Origin: Syngnathus acus
Lineage: Eukaryota > Chordata > Actinopteri > Syngnathiformes > Syngnathidae
Direction: 5' to 3'
Assembly: GCF_901709675.1 (NCBI RefSeq)
Contig: NC_051095.1
Span: 8,643,956 to 8,707,955, forward strand
DNA length: 64,000 nucleotides
The notes beneath the pieces were generated by a model. It was given only the letters and a program-made list of their open reading frames with translations. It was not told the DNA's origin and ran no database searches. Positions 1 through 17,500 of this stretch are shown here, piece by piece. The position numbers and the translations under genes are program-made. The first letter of the stretch is position 1. Every line of letters begins with the position of its first letter.

Positions 1-760
1 ATTCATTTATTTGGCATTCTGGAGAATTGAATTCTAGTGCTGGGTTATGACAGTTATTATTGCAAGATAAACACAATCGGGTGCGGCTGCCATGCAGTAT
101 TTCAGTGCAAAAGTCATGTTCTACTTCTGATTTATGACAACATGTACACAAATACATATCTTGGAATAATATGAGTAACTCCGCTACGCGCGGCCATGAA
201 ATATACGACATATGCGCCACCGCCTGTCACTTTATGGCAGCAAATGTGCTCCAAGCTGTCGCGACGTGATGAAAATGGACTTTGCCATCAGCACTTTTGT
301 CACAGAGGGTAAAAGTACAAGAAAGCCCCTCTCTCCAACCACCACAATTGCCCCCTCCCATGCTGTAATAAATGATGAGCCGCTGACACGAGGCAAATGA
401 GGAGCACTCACAAGTAATGGCCACCCGCTCATAAGCGTACATAAACATGAGCGACTCCGGCGTTTGTCTCCTTGACTCGTTCACATCAGTCTTCCTTGTG
501 TCTAGGTAAGACATGACAGGGGAGGAAAAAAAAAATTGCTATTTATGAAAGAGAGGAAAAAATGCATTACGTAAATTCTCTTCCAGAACACCTCATCTAG
601 ACCAGCCACGACCTCCTCCGATATTAGAATATGAAAATCCTTCACGCCCGGGGCGAAGATGGGAATAAAAGGATAGATGTGGATGGGATGAAATTGAACC
701 CAATTCTGTCCTTCCGTTCAATCACACCATCGCAGTGTCTGCTTCTGGGCCTGCATATAC

Positions 761-867
<107 letters not shown>

Positions 868-1449
868 AGCATGTATAGAAGCTTTGCGTTATATTTCCAA
901 ACCCAGCACAGGTTGGGATGATTTAGTAGTAATGGGAGCCAGTAAAAAAATCAGGGTGCCCAGCGGCATTAGAAATAAATCTAATCTACTAATGGAGAGG
1001 GTGGAAAGGAAAGAAGAAGAAGTATGTTTATGCAACCCTCTTACTACTCTTAAGCCTTCAGGAGGAAGAGAAATAAGTAACTCTAATGACTCAGCAAGAA
1101 TGACATGAAATGATTTGTTCCGACGATACGATAGTTATTAATTTTCCCATTTTTTAATCATTTTGGCTAAGAAAAGTTTGTTCTTGACCAGTAGGCATGT
1201 GTCTAACACAGCTAACATGTATGCTTAAGAAAGATATAACATAATTGATTTGCAGCACTGTCATTGAAATAACTAAACAAATAAATTTACCACTAATGAC
1301 TGAGCAGGATGAATATAATTATACGTTTGTAAGATTTTGCTTGTAAATATAACCAAATATGATAAAAATGTCCACAAACGGTGCTGGAGTGTCCAATTCT
1401 GGTGGGGGGCCGGGAGAGTAAAAAAAAAAATAAAATCTGCCCATATTGT

Positions 1450-1547
1450 CACGCACGCACACACACGTGCACGCACGCACGCACACACACGCACACACAC
1501 GTGCACACGCACGCACGCGCACACACTCACACACACACGGACGGACG
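1450..1547. repeat. Degenerate (CA)n/(CGCA)n repeat
   Basis: Alternating purine-pyrimidine sequence built of CACA, CGCA and GTGCA steps. It is imperfect, unlike the pure GT arrays nearby, and could adopt left-handed DNA in principle. Confidence 0.93.
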
Positions 1548-3454
1548 CATGGCCGTGCACCAAGGTGAGCCATAGAGACATAATTGCTGCAGAATTTTAA
1601 TGTTTCCCAGCAAAAGACGATGCTACTCTTTCTTTACAAGACCAACAGTTTTATCTGGTGACATCATCAACAGAGAGACATGACAAAAGAAATCCTAAAA
1701 ATGAGCAACTTATTCATCAAAGTGTCCTTTTTATTCTCAATATTACAGCCTGGACTAGAAGCCTGTTGATTTGGAATCTAGCAAGAATCGATTTGATGTG
1801 GACGAATATTCCAGACGAGAGCAGTACCGATTTGTCTTGTCGGCTTACTTCTGGTCACAATACTCAACTAAAAACACTTGATTTTGAATATTGTTCAATA
1901 AATGTATCTACAGTGGTACCTTGAATTAGGGCCAACTCACAACTTTAGTAAGATTCATTGTTAGGTGAGGGCTGCAGCTTAGCCCTGTCTGATGTAAAAG
2001 TAGTGCTTCGATGCCACCTTGTGGAATATGCAGATAATTCTAACTTTTTTGAGGGGGGATATTAATTACCGGCAAATTTTGTCAGTTTGTAAACACAATC
2101 TCACGAATGGAAGTACGTACAAGTTTGAAGCATGGCGGGAAATTCCTATGAGAACCACGCAGGCTGCGAAAGAGTGAGGAAGAAATACGCTCACCGAAAA
2201 AAGAAGCAACCAAAACTTAAATATAACTCTTCCATCATTAAAGTTTGATTCCGATGTAGCAGGACTATTTTGAAAAATATACGAGTATGTCTTTGTTCTT
2301 GTAAAAATGATGTGTTTGTTTAACGAGGACTTAGACCTACTATGTTACTGTATTTTAATGTTGGCGATCCTTGTAGCGCTACGTTGTTGTTTTTTTTGGT
2401 ACTTTTGCGAACGTCTGTCCTATGGCATTTAGTGCACACATGGTAGTTATGTTTAATTGGGTCTACTGGATCATGAGGGGATCTCCGCTGATGAGCCAAA
2501 TTAAACTGAAACTGCACCTCTTCAGTTGATGAGCTAATTATGAGTATTGATTGTGTCCGACAAATAAACGGGTCGACTCAAATAGAGTAGAGCTGCGCAC
2601 AGCAGGGTGGGCTGCCCCCAGCCATCCCGCTCTGCACATGACACACAAACAGTAGATGGCGCTGTGATGCTTCTGTGAGTCACCTCGGACTGTTGCTCAC
2701 TGGCTTCCAGCGCTGGGAATTCCATGTGCACAAGCTAATGCTGAAAGTCTAAAATGAAGCCTTTGGCAGAAGATGATATTGCTCAAGTTTGGTTTGATTT
2801 GACACTCCCGTGTAGGTATTAATGTAACAATATGACCGTAGTGAATACGTTTATACGATTCTCCTTTTTTCTTTATTATCATCCCTGCAAAGACGTCTGG
2901 AGGATATCTGCTGTCGGTTCTCCTTCCACACCTGTTACGTGTCCTCTCTCAGCATGCTCTCTGCCTCCTGTCTATCCGCCATGTCACTCTTTCACTTTCT
3001 CTGTCTCTCTCTTTTTTTAATCCCCAGCCTCCTACAAAGACGTCTGGCACACACTTGAAAGGATCTGTGAATTATTATCCTCGCCTCAGCCGGCCTCTGA
3101 AGCCGACACGCTAACAGGCTACCAGCGGTGGGCTCGTGTGTGTGTGAGTGAGAGAGAAATAGGTGAATCCAATAAATACACACTTATACTGTAGGCTCAC
3201 GGGCCACATCTTTAGAACACCGAGATTTTGTCTATGAATAAAATGATGAGAGAACTGAACGGTTAAAATGACAGACTAAAATGTGTCCCATCTGCGTTCT
3301 TTAAATTTCTTGATCTTTATGTATGCGACAAAAAAAAGTTTTTCACAAATTACAGTATGTTTTTTTTTTTTTTTTCTAGCATTAACCTTTCTGAATTCAG
3401 TTAAAACAGAAAATAGGTGCGGGAAAAAATGGTATACAAATGTTTCGATAATCA

Positions 3455-3502
3455 CGTACGTCTGCCTCACAGTTCTGAGGTTCAGGGTTTGAATCCTCAA
3501 TG
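3455..3502 (+). mobile_element. tRNA-derived SINE head fragment
   Basis: The text CGTCTGCCTCACAG followed by a B-box-like GGGTTTGAATCC (about 3485-3496) matches the head of tRNA-derived SINEs common in teleosts. The body and tail are degraded or missing; the sequence downstream (TTTTGGGCTTC...) is only loosely reminiscent. Confidence 0.6.
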
Positions 3503-4399
3503 TTCTTAAATAAGTTTTGGGCTTCGGCGAGCTCACGTTCACACGCATGTTTGCTTGAGACCAGTTTTGCAATACATGCACGGTTTCAACATAGAGGAGC
3601 AATCTGTCCAGACTAGCGCATTTGGATACATTTTCAGAATTGTACCCAATTTTAAGTTATGAGCACCGTGACGAAACGAATTAAACTTGACACATCAATA
3701 GATGAATAATGAAGTACCAGCTGTGTTCAAAAAGCATTTTCCTGAGAAAAGTGAAAACTGGAAGAATCTTATTCAGACTAAACTCACTTTTGTTCACATT
3801 GCCATTAAAAACCAGCACACGTTCACGTTGGTAGCCTCAAACCAACGACTCGACCCACTGACGCTCGTGTAAAAATAGCTGCGGGGCGCGTTGGCCGACG
3901 GCTTCGGAAAAATAAAGTCCTGTCGGGAAGCGGCGGCGGAGCTTTGATTACCCGCCGCTTGCTCTGGCTGTGAATGCATCGCGGTCACCTCTTATTATTC
4001 TTCCTAACGCGCCTATCGGGCCTGCGGCTTCAGCCCTCGGGTCCCCCCCCCCAACCTCATATCCTGATGCCTGATGACATCACAGCGTCATCAAGATATA
4101 CATTTGCATACTCCATCTTGAACTTTTGGCACTGTCTTTTTTTCCTCCCCCTTTTCTTTCCTACAATGACTTGGCACTCTTACACGCTCTGTCAGCAGGA
4201 TTCTAAAAACTACCAACCTCATTTTCACATCATTGCACTGCACTGGAGCAGCGTGGGAAAGAAAGCTCAACATGGTAAAAACACAACATTACTATGCAAG
4301 CAGCATTTCCCAAACTTTACTGAGCCATGGCGCAAAAAACTGCGCAGGGCGATAAAAATATCACAGATATTGATGATTTCAGCTTAAGAAAGTTCTGAT

Positions 4400-4441
4400 C
4401 ACCAGTCAGTCGCAGGGCACAAGTAGACAAATGACAATTTT
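4400..4441 (-). mobile_element. SINE/LINE-tail fragment
   Basis: CACCAGTCAGTCGCAGGGCA followed by AAGTAGACAAATGAC resembles the common teleost repeat stretch with CCAGTCAATCGCAGGGCAC. Only about 40 bp survive. Orientation is inferred from the remembered consensus. Confidence 0.5.
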
Positions 4442-5480
4442 AAAGGACGGAATTTCTAGGCATCGACGGGGTCCGGTGTGGTAAGCAAAGTATGACGTCT
4501 CTGCTTTGAGCAGATAATGCGGCTTCACAATCACAAAGTAACTATTTATTTATTTATTATTTATTCATTGCTCTTATTTATTCATTGTATGTGCCTTCTT
4601 GTTTTTACTTTTTGTATTGTTTACTTCAATGTTTTGTTTGTCCGTAGACCAATATAATATAATATGTCTTGTCACCGTGGGATAGTAGGAAACGCAATTT
4701 CGATCTCTTCGTGTGTCTTGACATGTGAAGAAATTGACAATAAAGCAGACTTTGACTTTTTGAATACGTCCAGTGCGTATAATATAAAGTATGTCCAACA
4801 TGACGCAACGCTGTGTGTGTGTGTTTCACGGATTCCCCGGTTGAAACAGACGTCGGCACTCGAACAAATGAAAGGTGTTTCCCTCCATAGTTTGCCAACA
4901 GCGTGTTCACATTTTCCTTCGAAACACAACACACGATTCCGGCAGCAAGTCGCCGACACTCTTGAAATAAGCCGCTGGCTGCTAAATCATGAAATGTCGT
5001 CACCCCGCGCAAAGTGGACGGTTTTACTGGATGCTAATATCTTTGGACACTCCGCCCTTGCTTGTGCTTCAAAGACAACTCCTTGAACGTTCGCAAGACG
5101 AAGGTCAACGATTCCGTGAATGCAAATGTAAATGAACTGGGATTATGTTCTCGATTGTCTAGTGACTTGTGTGTGTTTACATTAGCAGTGCTTGTGCTGA
5201 GCTATGCAGTTTAGGGCACAACTCATTAAGATGGCTCATTTCACTCACCCACCAGCTAACATACACATTTTGTATGATCACACACGCACACGTATACACA
5301 CACACACACCACATTAGGATGTCCCAGTGTGATTTAGTCTGCTTTCTGCTAATGTAATCATTTATTTGGCTTTTATTCCACGGGGGCCTTTGTATTTCTG
5401 ACCATAAAACTGTAATAATGGACGTTCAATGTTTTGTATATATACACATATATATATATATATACACATATATATACATA

Positions 5481-5554
5481 TATACACTACCGTTCAAAAG
5501 TTTGGGGTCACAAAATTGTTTGGGTGACCCCAAACTTTTGAACGGTAGTGTATA
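5481..5554. mobile_element. Perfect-hairpin MITE, copy A
   Basis: Two 31-bp arms (5481-5511 and 5524-5554) are exact reverse complements around a 12-base loop (5512-5523, AAAATTGTTTGG). The arm core is CCGTTCAAAAGTTTGGGG. This fold-back unit is widespread in fish genomes as a small non-autonomous DNA element. It is flanked by TA-rich repeats, consistent with insertion into TA microsatellite sequence. Confidence 0.85.
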
Positions 5555-5716
5555 TATTTATTTAGATAATTATTTATAGATTATATATATAATCTTCTGT
5601 GTAAAAAATCGTATAATATATATGTATACTTATATTCATAGATTATATATAATCTTATACAAATATAAGATATAATTTATAATATTTAATTCATAATATT
5701 TTATTATAATAATATT
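5555..5716. repeat. AT-rich spacer between the two hairpins
   Basis: The spacer is almost wholly A and T, with TTATATATAATC-type short palindromes (for example AGATTATATATATAATCT near 5578-5595). No coding content. It may be decayed TA microsatellite or the interior of a larger composite element. Confidence 0.7.
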
Positions 5717-5786
5717 TACACTACCGTTCAAAAGTTTGGGGTCAACCAAACAATTTTGTGACCCCAAACTTTTGAAAGGTAGTGTA
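5717..5786. mobile_element. Hairpin MITE, copy B (inverted relative to copy A)
   Basis: Arms of 28 bp (5717-5744 and 5759-5786) pair with one mismatch (GAAAGG where copy A has GAACGG). The loop ACCAAACAATTTTG is the reverse complement of the copy A loop, so the two copies lie in opposite orientation about 160 bp apart. Right-hand TA repeats (5784-5811) follow. Confidence 0.85.
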
Positions 5787-8700
5787 TATATATATATATA
5801 TATATATATAAAGAGATTTAATATATATGTAACTACTGTGAGATGTGTTTGTACTTTTTCATCCATCCATGGTTAAATGTAAATATTTAATTCAGTTGAC
5901 TTTAATTCTATTTTATTTTTTGATAAAGGGCAGTTCAGGTTTCCACTTGGATAAATTGGTCTTGTATTGTATTATGATTTTTTTTTGTGTGTAATTAGAT
6001 GTAGTCGTACCTGGTTAATATTATTTTTTAAATCAGTACATTTGTTTTGGTTTTGCAAGTTTGTATTTCATAAATTATTTTTACTTTTAGAAATTTGTTT
6101 CATATTTTAAAATTCTTAGCTGTATATGGATAAACGGATATATTTATGTCCACATTTGTTGTACATCAAACATTTGAACAAACTTTTTTACTTTTACAAG
6201 TTCTTGACTATTTTCATTTTTTGTCATTTTTAAAATTATCTATATATATTATTTGGATTTACAGTTTTAGTTACTGATACAATTTATTTATTGTTTTTTG
6301 TCATTTTTAAAATGATTTATATATATTATTTAGATATACTGTTTTAGTTACCTCCTTTGCATTGCTTCTACATATGCAGACAGTATTTTCATAATTGGGT
6401 TTGGGATTTGATTTTATTTGCCACAGTGCTGGTACCATTTCCATTTTGGAAGTACATTTCCTGATGGTCACACTCTTAAAGTCAGAATTTTATTATTATT
6501 ATTATTTGACTTTATTAAACTTGTGTTTTGATGTGATTTCAAACATGTAAAAGCCTATTTCCACTCCACCCTGCAGATGCTTGTACTTTTTTCAGTGATG
6601 GTGTACACTCAAAAGTTAATATACTTTTAGTTAGGGGAAGTCCACTGGACATTATATTGTACTTGGCCAATAAACTTTTAGGACCTCCATGGAAAATATT
6701 TTCTTTGCTGCATTAGTTCATTGAACGATGTGTCAATCAATCATATGTGCTGTGTGGACCTTCAATTTAAGAGGAGTGAGGGGAAAAAAACACTAAAACC
6801 GGCCCTTCTTGATCCAAGCTTTCCTACACAATAACACAAAGCACCTCCAAGACTGTAAAAAAATCTGGTTCCAGTTTGGGGCCGAGTCCAGTTGGAGGCT
6901 GTGTGGCGGTGGGCGCCGACTTTTTGGCAGCTGATAAATACATAATGTGGAAAAATGCAACATATCCACAATGTCCTCCCACATTTTTTTTTAATGGCGT
7001 TATTGAAAGTGTGGCTTATTTTCAAGCAACATGTTTTTCATGTTTGTAGTTAGTTGTGTTTACATAAGACCACAATTTTAATGATAGATCCGGTGGTACC
7101 CTATGGCCCAAAGCATTTCATCCGCAAATGCTCGTAATATGCGACAATAAACATTTGGTTTTCATTTTGCACAGCCCTTGGAGGACTTGATTTGCTTAAA
7201 ATATATTTGATAACTACTTCAATAGAAACAATAGGAAGCTAAATGAAATCATAAAAAATTGACAGATGTTTTGATACCACTTGGAATGTTTGAGGATCTT
7301 TCCTTTCAGTCAAAACCTCTAGAATAACATTTTAATAGGTATTTTTTTATTAGGTTTTCTTTCACCTATTCAATTCTATTTATTTATGAGAATTAAGGGG
7401 ACTTAGTTATAATTTACCTTATTATATATTTTTAATGTGTTTATAATTGGAGGTTTGTATTTTCCTTGCTTATAATTTTGTTTATTTTTTATAATAAAGG
7501 AAGGTTAAACTGTCCTTAGTTAGAATTTGACCAGTTATGTTTTTTGTTTTATTTGAGTCATACCCATTAAAAAAAATACTACATAGGCCATAAAAAATGT
7601 AATTTAGAAAAAATAAATTAAGTTATGTTTGTAAAGTATAGGAATATAGAAATATAATATAATATCAAGAATACATTCTGTGAGCCTTCAATTTGACATG
7701 GTTCTAATTGAGTTTACTAAACTGGATTGCATTGCTCCTGACATCTTTATGGCACACGGCTGCACAATCACTAAGCCAAGGCAAAGAAGCAAGAGAGAGA
7801 AATACTGTCCAAAAACATCGACATGACAACACAGTGCCTCAAAAAACAAAAACGTTGTGGCAGGACAGAGTTATTAACCACTGATGGTCATTAAATGGAG
7901 CAAATAAACTGTTTTTAAGTTGTGTTGTCATATTAAAAGTCAATAAATGTGAATATGTCAGAATGTAATTATTTCTAACATTTTGTTCTGGACTATGACA
8001 TCATATACTTTCTTTGCTAACACAAAACATTCTATTTTGGGTTTTCGTCCCGGAATTAAGATGACAAACATGTCCGCAGTATGATGGATTACATTTCTTT
8101 CAGGCCTCGGTAAATGGCTTTCATACGCCACCAAAAAGCTCAAATGCAAGTCGTCCGCCGTCCACGATAAATAACTTCTCACCTGTCTCGCCTGAGATGA
8201 AAAGAACACTCAAGTTGGCACTGCACTACATCATTGTACATGACTTTGCATTATATGGGACCATAAAGAATCACCAGCAATCTGTTTATGCACAGAGATG
8301 TCAAAGTTGGGGACGCCAATTCTTGGGACTTGCTTGATTCGACTTAAACTAAATGTCTAACTCAATGTCTCAAGAAAATAAAATGGTAACATGTAACGTT
8401 TGAAGCTCAAAAGTTAAGAGACGACTACACCGTTGAACAATAGAAAGTTCAAAGGCAGATAAGATACGCCAACGTCAACGTTTCGCTAACCAAGCTAGCT
8501 GGTCAAACCATTATACGCTTATTGGTAATAGAGACAAGATGAAGACTAGTTTTGAGAGGGGAAAAAAGGATTGTGAAAATCATTGCCGTTGGGCAGATTA
8601 ATTGCATTCCCACTTTTCTTGAAAAAAAAAAAAACCTTGAGTCTCCAAACACTGCATTGTTCAATTTGCTCTTATACCTGTCGCGGCTATTGTTTCCCGT

Positions 8701-9307
8701 TGTGCACCATCATCACAATATCGTGCCAAAAGTGACTTAAATCGCTAATAAGACAGATATGGCTTCCACACGACAGCAATATTATGTCAGTAGAGCTAAC
8801 TAACGTAAATACTGCAGAGTGTGTCGCATCTGCTACGACTGAGCATGAATGACCACTTCATTTTTGTCACGTAACTTGGAAATTCCTTTTTTTGTGTTTT
8901 TCATTTAACACATTTAAGTGGATAAAAACGATTCAACAGCCAAGTAAATTAAGTCCCCAAAAAATTAAGTGAATTAAAGCTTTGCCAGACAGCTCTATAT
9001 CATTGGCCAGTGTCCCTAATGTGTGTCCCGAGTGAACATTGTCTGACGGCTAACCTTGTGACTCGCGTAAACGTGTTGAAGTGCTAACAGGTGTCCAGAA
9101 AGTAAGAAGTGGAAATCCTGTCAAGCCAACTCCGCCTCCATTTCCCTCCTTGAAGTAATTGTAACAACATGCAATGTGTGATTTATGGGGGCCCTACGGC
9201 TGCTTTGTTTTAGCCGTGTCCTCCACCTCACTGACACGTTGTCGCCGCCCGCGCCACGAGAGCCGTGAAGTTTCCACGCTAATTTGACAAATAATGACAT
9301 CATGTAT
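5787..9307. other. AT-rich gene-free stretch
   Basis: Strongly AT-rich sequence from about 5880 to 7700, then more balanced. Apart from the 77-bp-offset duplication at 6217-6351, no gene, RNA or clear transposon is visible. The motif GGTGGTACCCTATGG at 7092-7106 may be a remnant of the same element type as at 1912, but this is weak. Confidence 0.55.
6217..6351. repeat. Two-copy tandem duplication, 77-bp offset
   Basis: About 58 bp at 6217-6274 recur at 6294-6351 with few changes. Shared landmarks are TTTTTTGTCATTTTTAAAAT, TATATATATTATTT and GTTTTAGTTAC in the same order. This is a local duplication in AT-rich DNA. Confidence 0.8.
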
Positions 9308-9370
9308 GTGGGCGGTGCAGTTAGCACGTCTGCCTCAGAGGTTGTGCGGGTTCGGCATTCCTGTGTGGCG
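9308..9370 (+). mobile_element. tRNA-derived SINE head fused to (GGAT)n
   Basis: GTGGGCGGTGCAGTTAGCAC with CGTCTGCCTC gives the A-box region, and GGGTTCGGCATTCC (9348-9361) gives a B-box-like motif. These are the RNA polymerase III promoter parts of a tRNA-derived SINE. The body is missing: the head passes after about 60 bp straight into the GGAT array, the usual 3' tail of such elements. Confidence 0.7.
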
Positions 9371-9491
9371 ATGGATGGATGGATGGATGGATGGATGGAT
9401 GGATGGATGGATGGATGGATGGATGGATGGATGGATGGATGGATGGATGGATGGATGGATGGATGGATGGATGGATGGATGGATGGATGGA
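9371..9491. repeat. Pure (GGAT)n microsatellite
   Basis: 121 bp of uninterrupted ATGG/GGAT, about 30 units, immediately downstream of the SINE head, so probably grown from the SINE tail. Met-Asp-Gly-Trp frames across it are not genes. Confidence 0.98.
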
Positions 9492-14248
<4,757 letters not shown>

Positions 14249-14550
14249 GGAAAGAGGAGGAGGAGGAGAAAATATGTGAGAAGAGGAGGAAAGTGGAGGA
14301 AAAGAGGAAACAGAAAGAAAAGGAGTGGAAGGAGAGGGAGAAGAATAGAAGAAATGAGGAATAGGAGGAAGGAGTAGAAAGAAAAGACAGAGAAGGAGGA
14401 GGAGAAAGAAAGGAGAGGGACGAGAAGGAGGAGGAAAATACAATAAAGAGGGAGGGAGTAGAAGGAGAAAAAAGAAGAGGAGGAAGTAGAAGCATCAGCA
14501 ATAGATACCAGAGTAGAAAGAGAAGTAATAGAAGAAAAATAAGAAAAACA
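14249..14550. repeat. Purine-rich (GGA/GAA) tract
   Basis: About 300 bp dominated by GAGGAG, GAAAGG and AGAAGG words with few pyrimidines. On the sense strand of slit3 it is a long interrupted polypyrimidine tract. The Ser/Phe/Pro-rich open frames across its complement arise from this composition and are not credible proteins. Confidence 0.9.
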
Positions 14551-17500
14551 AAACTGTCTCAGTGTTGTAAAGTGAAGTAATCCAATCGTATTTTGGCAGT
14601 TCACTCCACTCATCTCCTTAATGGGTGCTATATTATATTGCTTCCAGGTGGCCAAGCCACACACACACACACACACACCAAAAGGAGCAAAAAAAAAAAA
14701 GTTTACATCATTTTTCGGTTTTTCCAAATATTTGGATTGCAATTTTTCTTACTAAAAGGACATTACTAACGTGACTGTTGTTTTTAAAGGATTAAAGACA
14801 TTTGCGTTTATTTCAATGGGGAAAGACATCATTGGAGAAACAAGTATTGTGAGTTCTGAGCACAGGAAGAATCACACTCGTATCTCAAAACACAACTGGA
14901 TGATAGAAAGAGGAAGTGCATGAGAATCTTCTGACAGCCAGGAGGCGGGGCTTTAGGGACAACAGGTGGTTTTAGTGGACAACCCAAAGCAACCTGCCAG
15001 GGACGAACGGAGATGATTCCAGATTTGTTTCCATCCTCCCCACTGGATTGTCCCATTCATGATTGACTACGTGTGAGTGCGTGTGAATGTGTTTCCGCAC
15101 AAGGGGATCAATCTGAATCGCATGATAGTGGAAAAGGATTTATCTCTTGTTCCAAGTGGTCTGCTGATGTATTTATGAAGGGTGAATATAGACTCACAAT
15201 ACTCATCACAATAAATGCGTTTGAAAAAAATAAAACAGCATTTTGCACTGTGAGTGGGTCCGTGTTTTACCACCTATCTTCATACTCACTATGTAAATTG
15301 AACGATTTAATAAATTGTTGCTGTTGGCAAAGGCAATCCATGGAGATTAAAAAAAATATTTTTCTTGGAGAAAAATCTGTCAATAAGAGAATGCGTCGAT
15401 CCTGCTAACCCATCAAAATTATCGATCTATAACGTCGTCATGGTAATGAAAGCAATACTCTTGTTTTATGTGCATAAACCAACCCCAAAACATTTTATTA
15501 TAGGATATATTATATGATATATTGTGACGCAAAATACATGTGGCTATTATTCTTATTTGTACAAAAATAAAAAAATGCTTATACTGTTTGTTGTCATGAA
15601 ATATCAGTGAGAGGGTAAAAATACATAGACAACTAAGCCCCGCCCCCTGCTCACATCACAAGATGCTGATTGGTCCGCCCTCTTTCTGATGGGCCAAAAT
15701 TACCTTAATTGGCAGGGAACAAATTACAGAAACATATATATTACACAGCCAAATTCATATTATTTATTTAGCAAAGCTAATTTACATAATCCATAATACT
15801 CCCCTAAATTTCTCCTTCCATGGTTTATGAGCTACTTGGGCAAAGAGCCGCCACTGATTTGTCTCACGTGTGAGACAATTAAATGAGACTAACCAGACCA
15901 AATGTAAGATAATGTAAGAGCAATAGCTCTGTAAGAGGTCGGGGCTACTCAAAAGTGAAGAGATAAACGTGCTGACTGAGCCATTAGGTGGCTTCCTGAC
16001 TGTAAAACGTGTTATTTTAGGACTTCACTGGAACATAATGGGCTCAATTACGTTCCATGTTTTGCGGTGAGAGTCAGCGTTTGTCTTCCAACATTAGAAT
16101 GAAAACCTAACGAGAGCAAGCGAGAAAGAAAGAGGGCAAGAAAACAAGTTCTCTGAGCCCAGTTCCAGTCCGTCAAACGACAGGCCGAGCCGAAAGGCTG
16201 CTGTCAGTTCTTATTACTCCCCAGAGCCATCACAGTCCTCGCTTGCCCATTTTTTCCGTAACCACATTTTTTGTAGTTATTGCTCTCCCGCTGCTAGTTT
16301 CTAACTGGGACACTTTGCAAGGCTTCAAAATATCCTCATCTGAAGACTTCATTTGTTGTTTGTGTCTCGATGTACTTAGTTGAGTGATTGCACACAACAG
16401 CAATCGGGCAAATTTGACTCTTTCTCCTTGTTTAAGAACTGTTGAGTTGCATTTCTTCGGGGAGTCAACACCATAAATTGGATTGCTTTCTATCTGAACT
16501 TTTGTGTTGTTCATTTGTGCCTCAATGTGTGGAGAGGTTGATTTCATTTTCACCTAATTCCCTAGTTCCTTCATTGACGTCTTCTCAACTAACGTTAGTC
16601 TAGTCTAGTCTACTTCATCTGGTTGTCATTTTGGTAAAAATTGAAGTTTGCTCAGGTGAATTCTACTTTCCCAATTTTATTACAGAAAATCATTCAGGGA
16701 ACATTTGCTCAGAGTTCAAGCGAGTTCTTTTTTTTTTTTTTTCCCAACCAGCTACCCCAATGTTCAATTGTCAATTGGCTCTGAGAAAATGTCTTGCGTG
16801 ATGTGTGCTACTCTTAGGTTAGCGTGTTAAGAGGGATTTTTCATCCGTCATTCGCTCAAAAAACGATGGAGGCCGACAATTGCAAATGTTAAACCTTAAA
16901 TATTTCCAATGACGATTTTGGGGTCGACAACGAATTTGGCGGAGCCACTGACTGCATCATGATGATATGAACGAGAATGATAGTCAATGTGTTAACAATA
17001 TCCCCTGCATCAGATTTGAATTTTCTTTTTTATTTTAGGGCTCAAAAGTAGGACATGTTCAAGAAAAGAGGATGTCTAGTCATCCTAACATAATAAATAA
17101 AAATCTGTTTTTCCAGTTAATAATCAAAGATACTAACTAGATTACCAAAGAAATCTGTGAAAGTCAAATGAAAACACAATGGAAAGAGCAAATTTCCTCA
17201 TCATTTGCTGGGTCTCACGTTTTTTTTTTTTTTTTTTAATTAACGGCTAACTATGCTAACATAACTAGCATGATTTAACAAACAATGGAGAGCAATTACA
17301 GTACCGAACCCTTGATTTACACACCTCATTTAGTAGTCGATTTATTACTAACAATGAACAAGCAACAAAAGGAACATCTCATTAGTGTATCACGATACCA
17401 ATTCCCACACTTCTGCAGTGACCCAAACATTGCTGTCATTTAGCTAAAACGACTTAATGGACCGTAACATGTCTGTGTTTTGAAACACTCTTAATGAGAC

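Noticed and set aside
1912-1960. CAGTGGTACCTTGAATTAGG considered as the end of a DNA transposon
   Set aside because: Only a short remembered motif with no opposite end; noted in the block description but not called as an element.
16230-16553. 107-codon minus-strand frame without low complexity
   Set aside because: No motif or family recognised, and a frame of this length is expected by chance in 64 kb.
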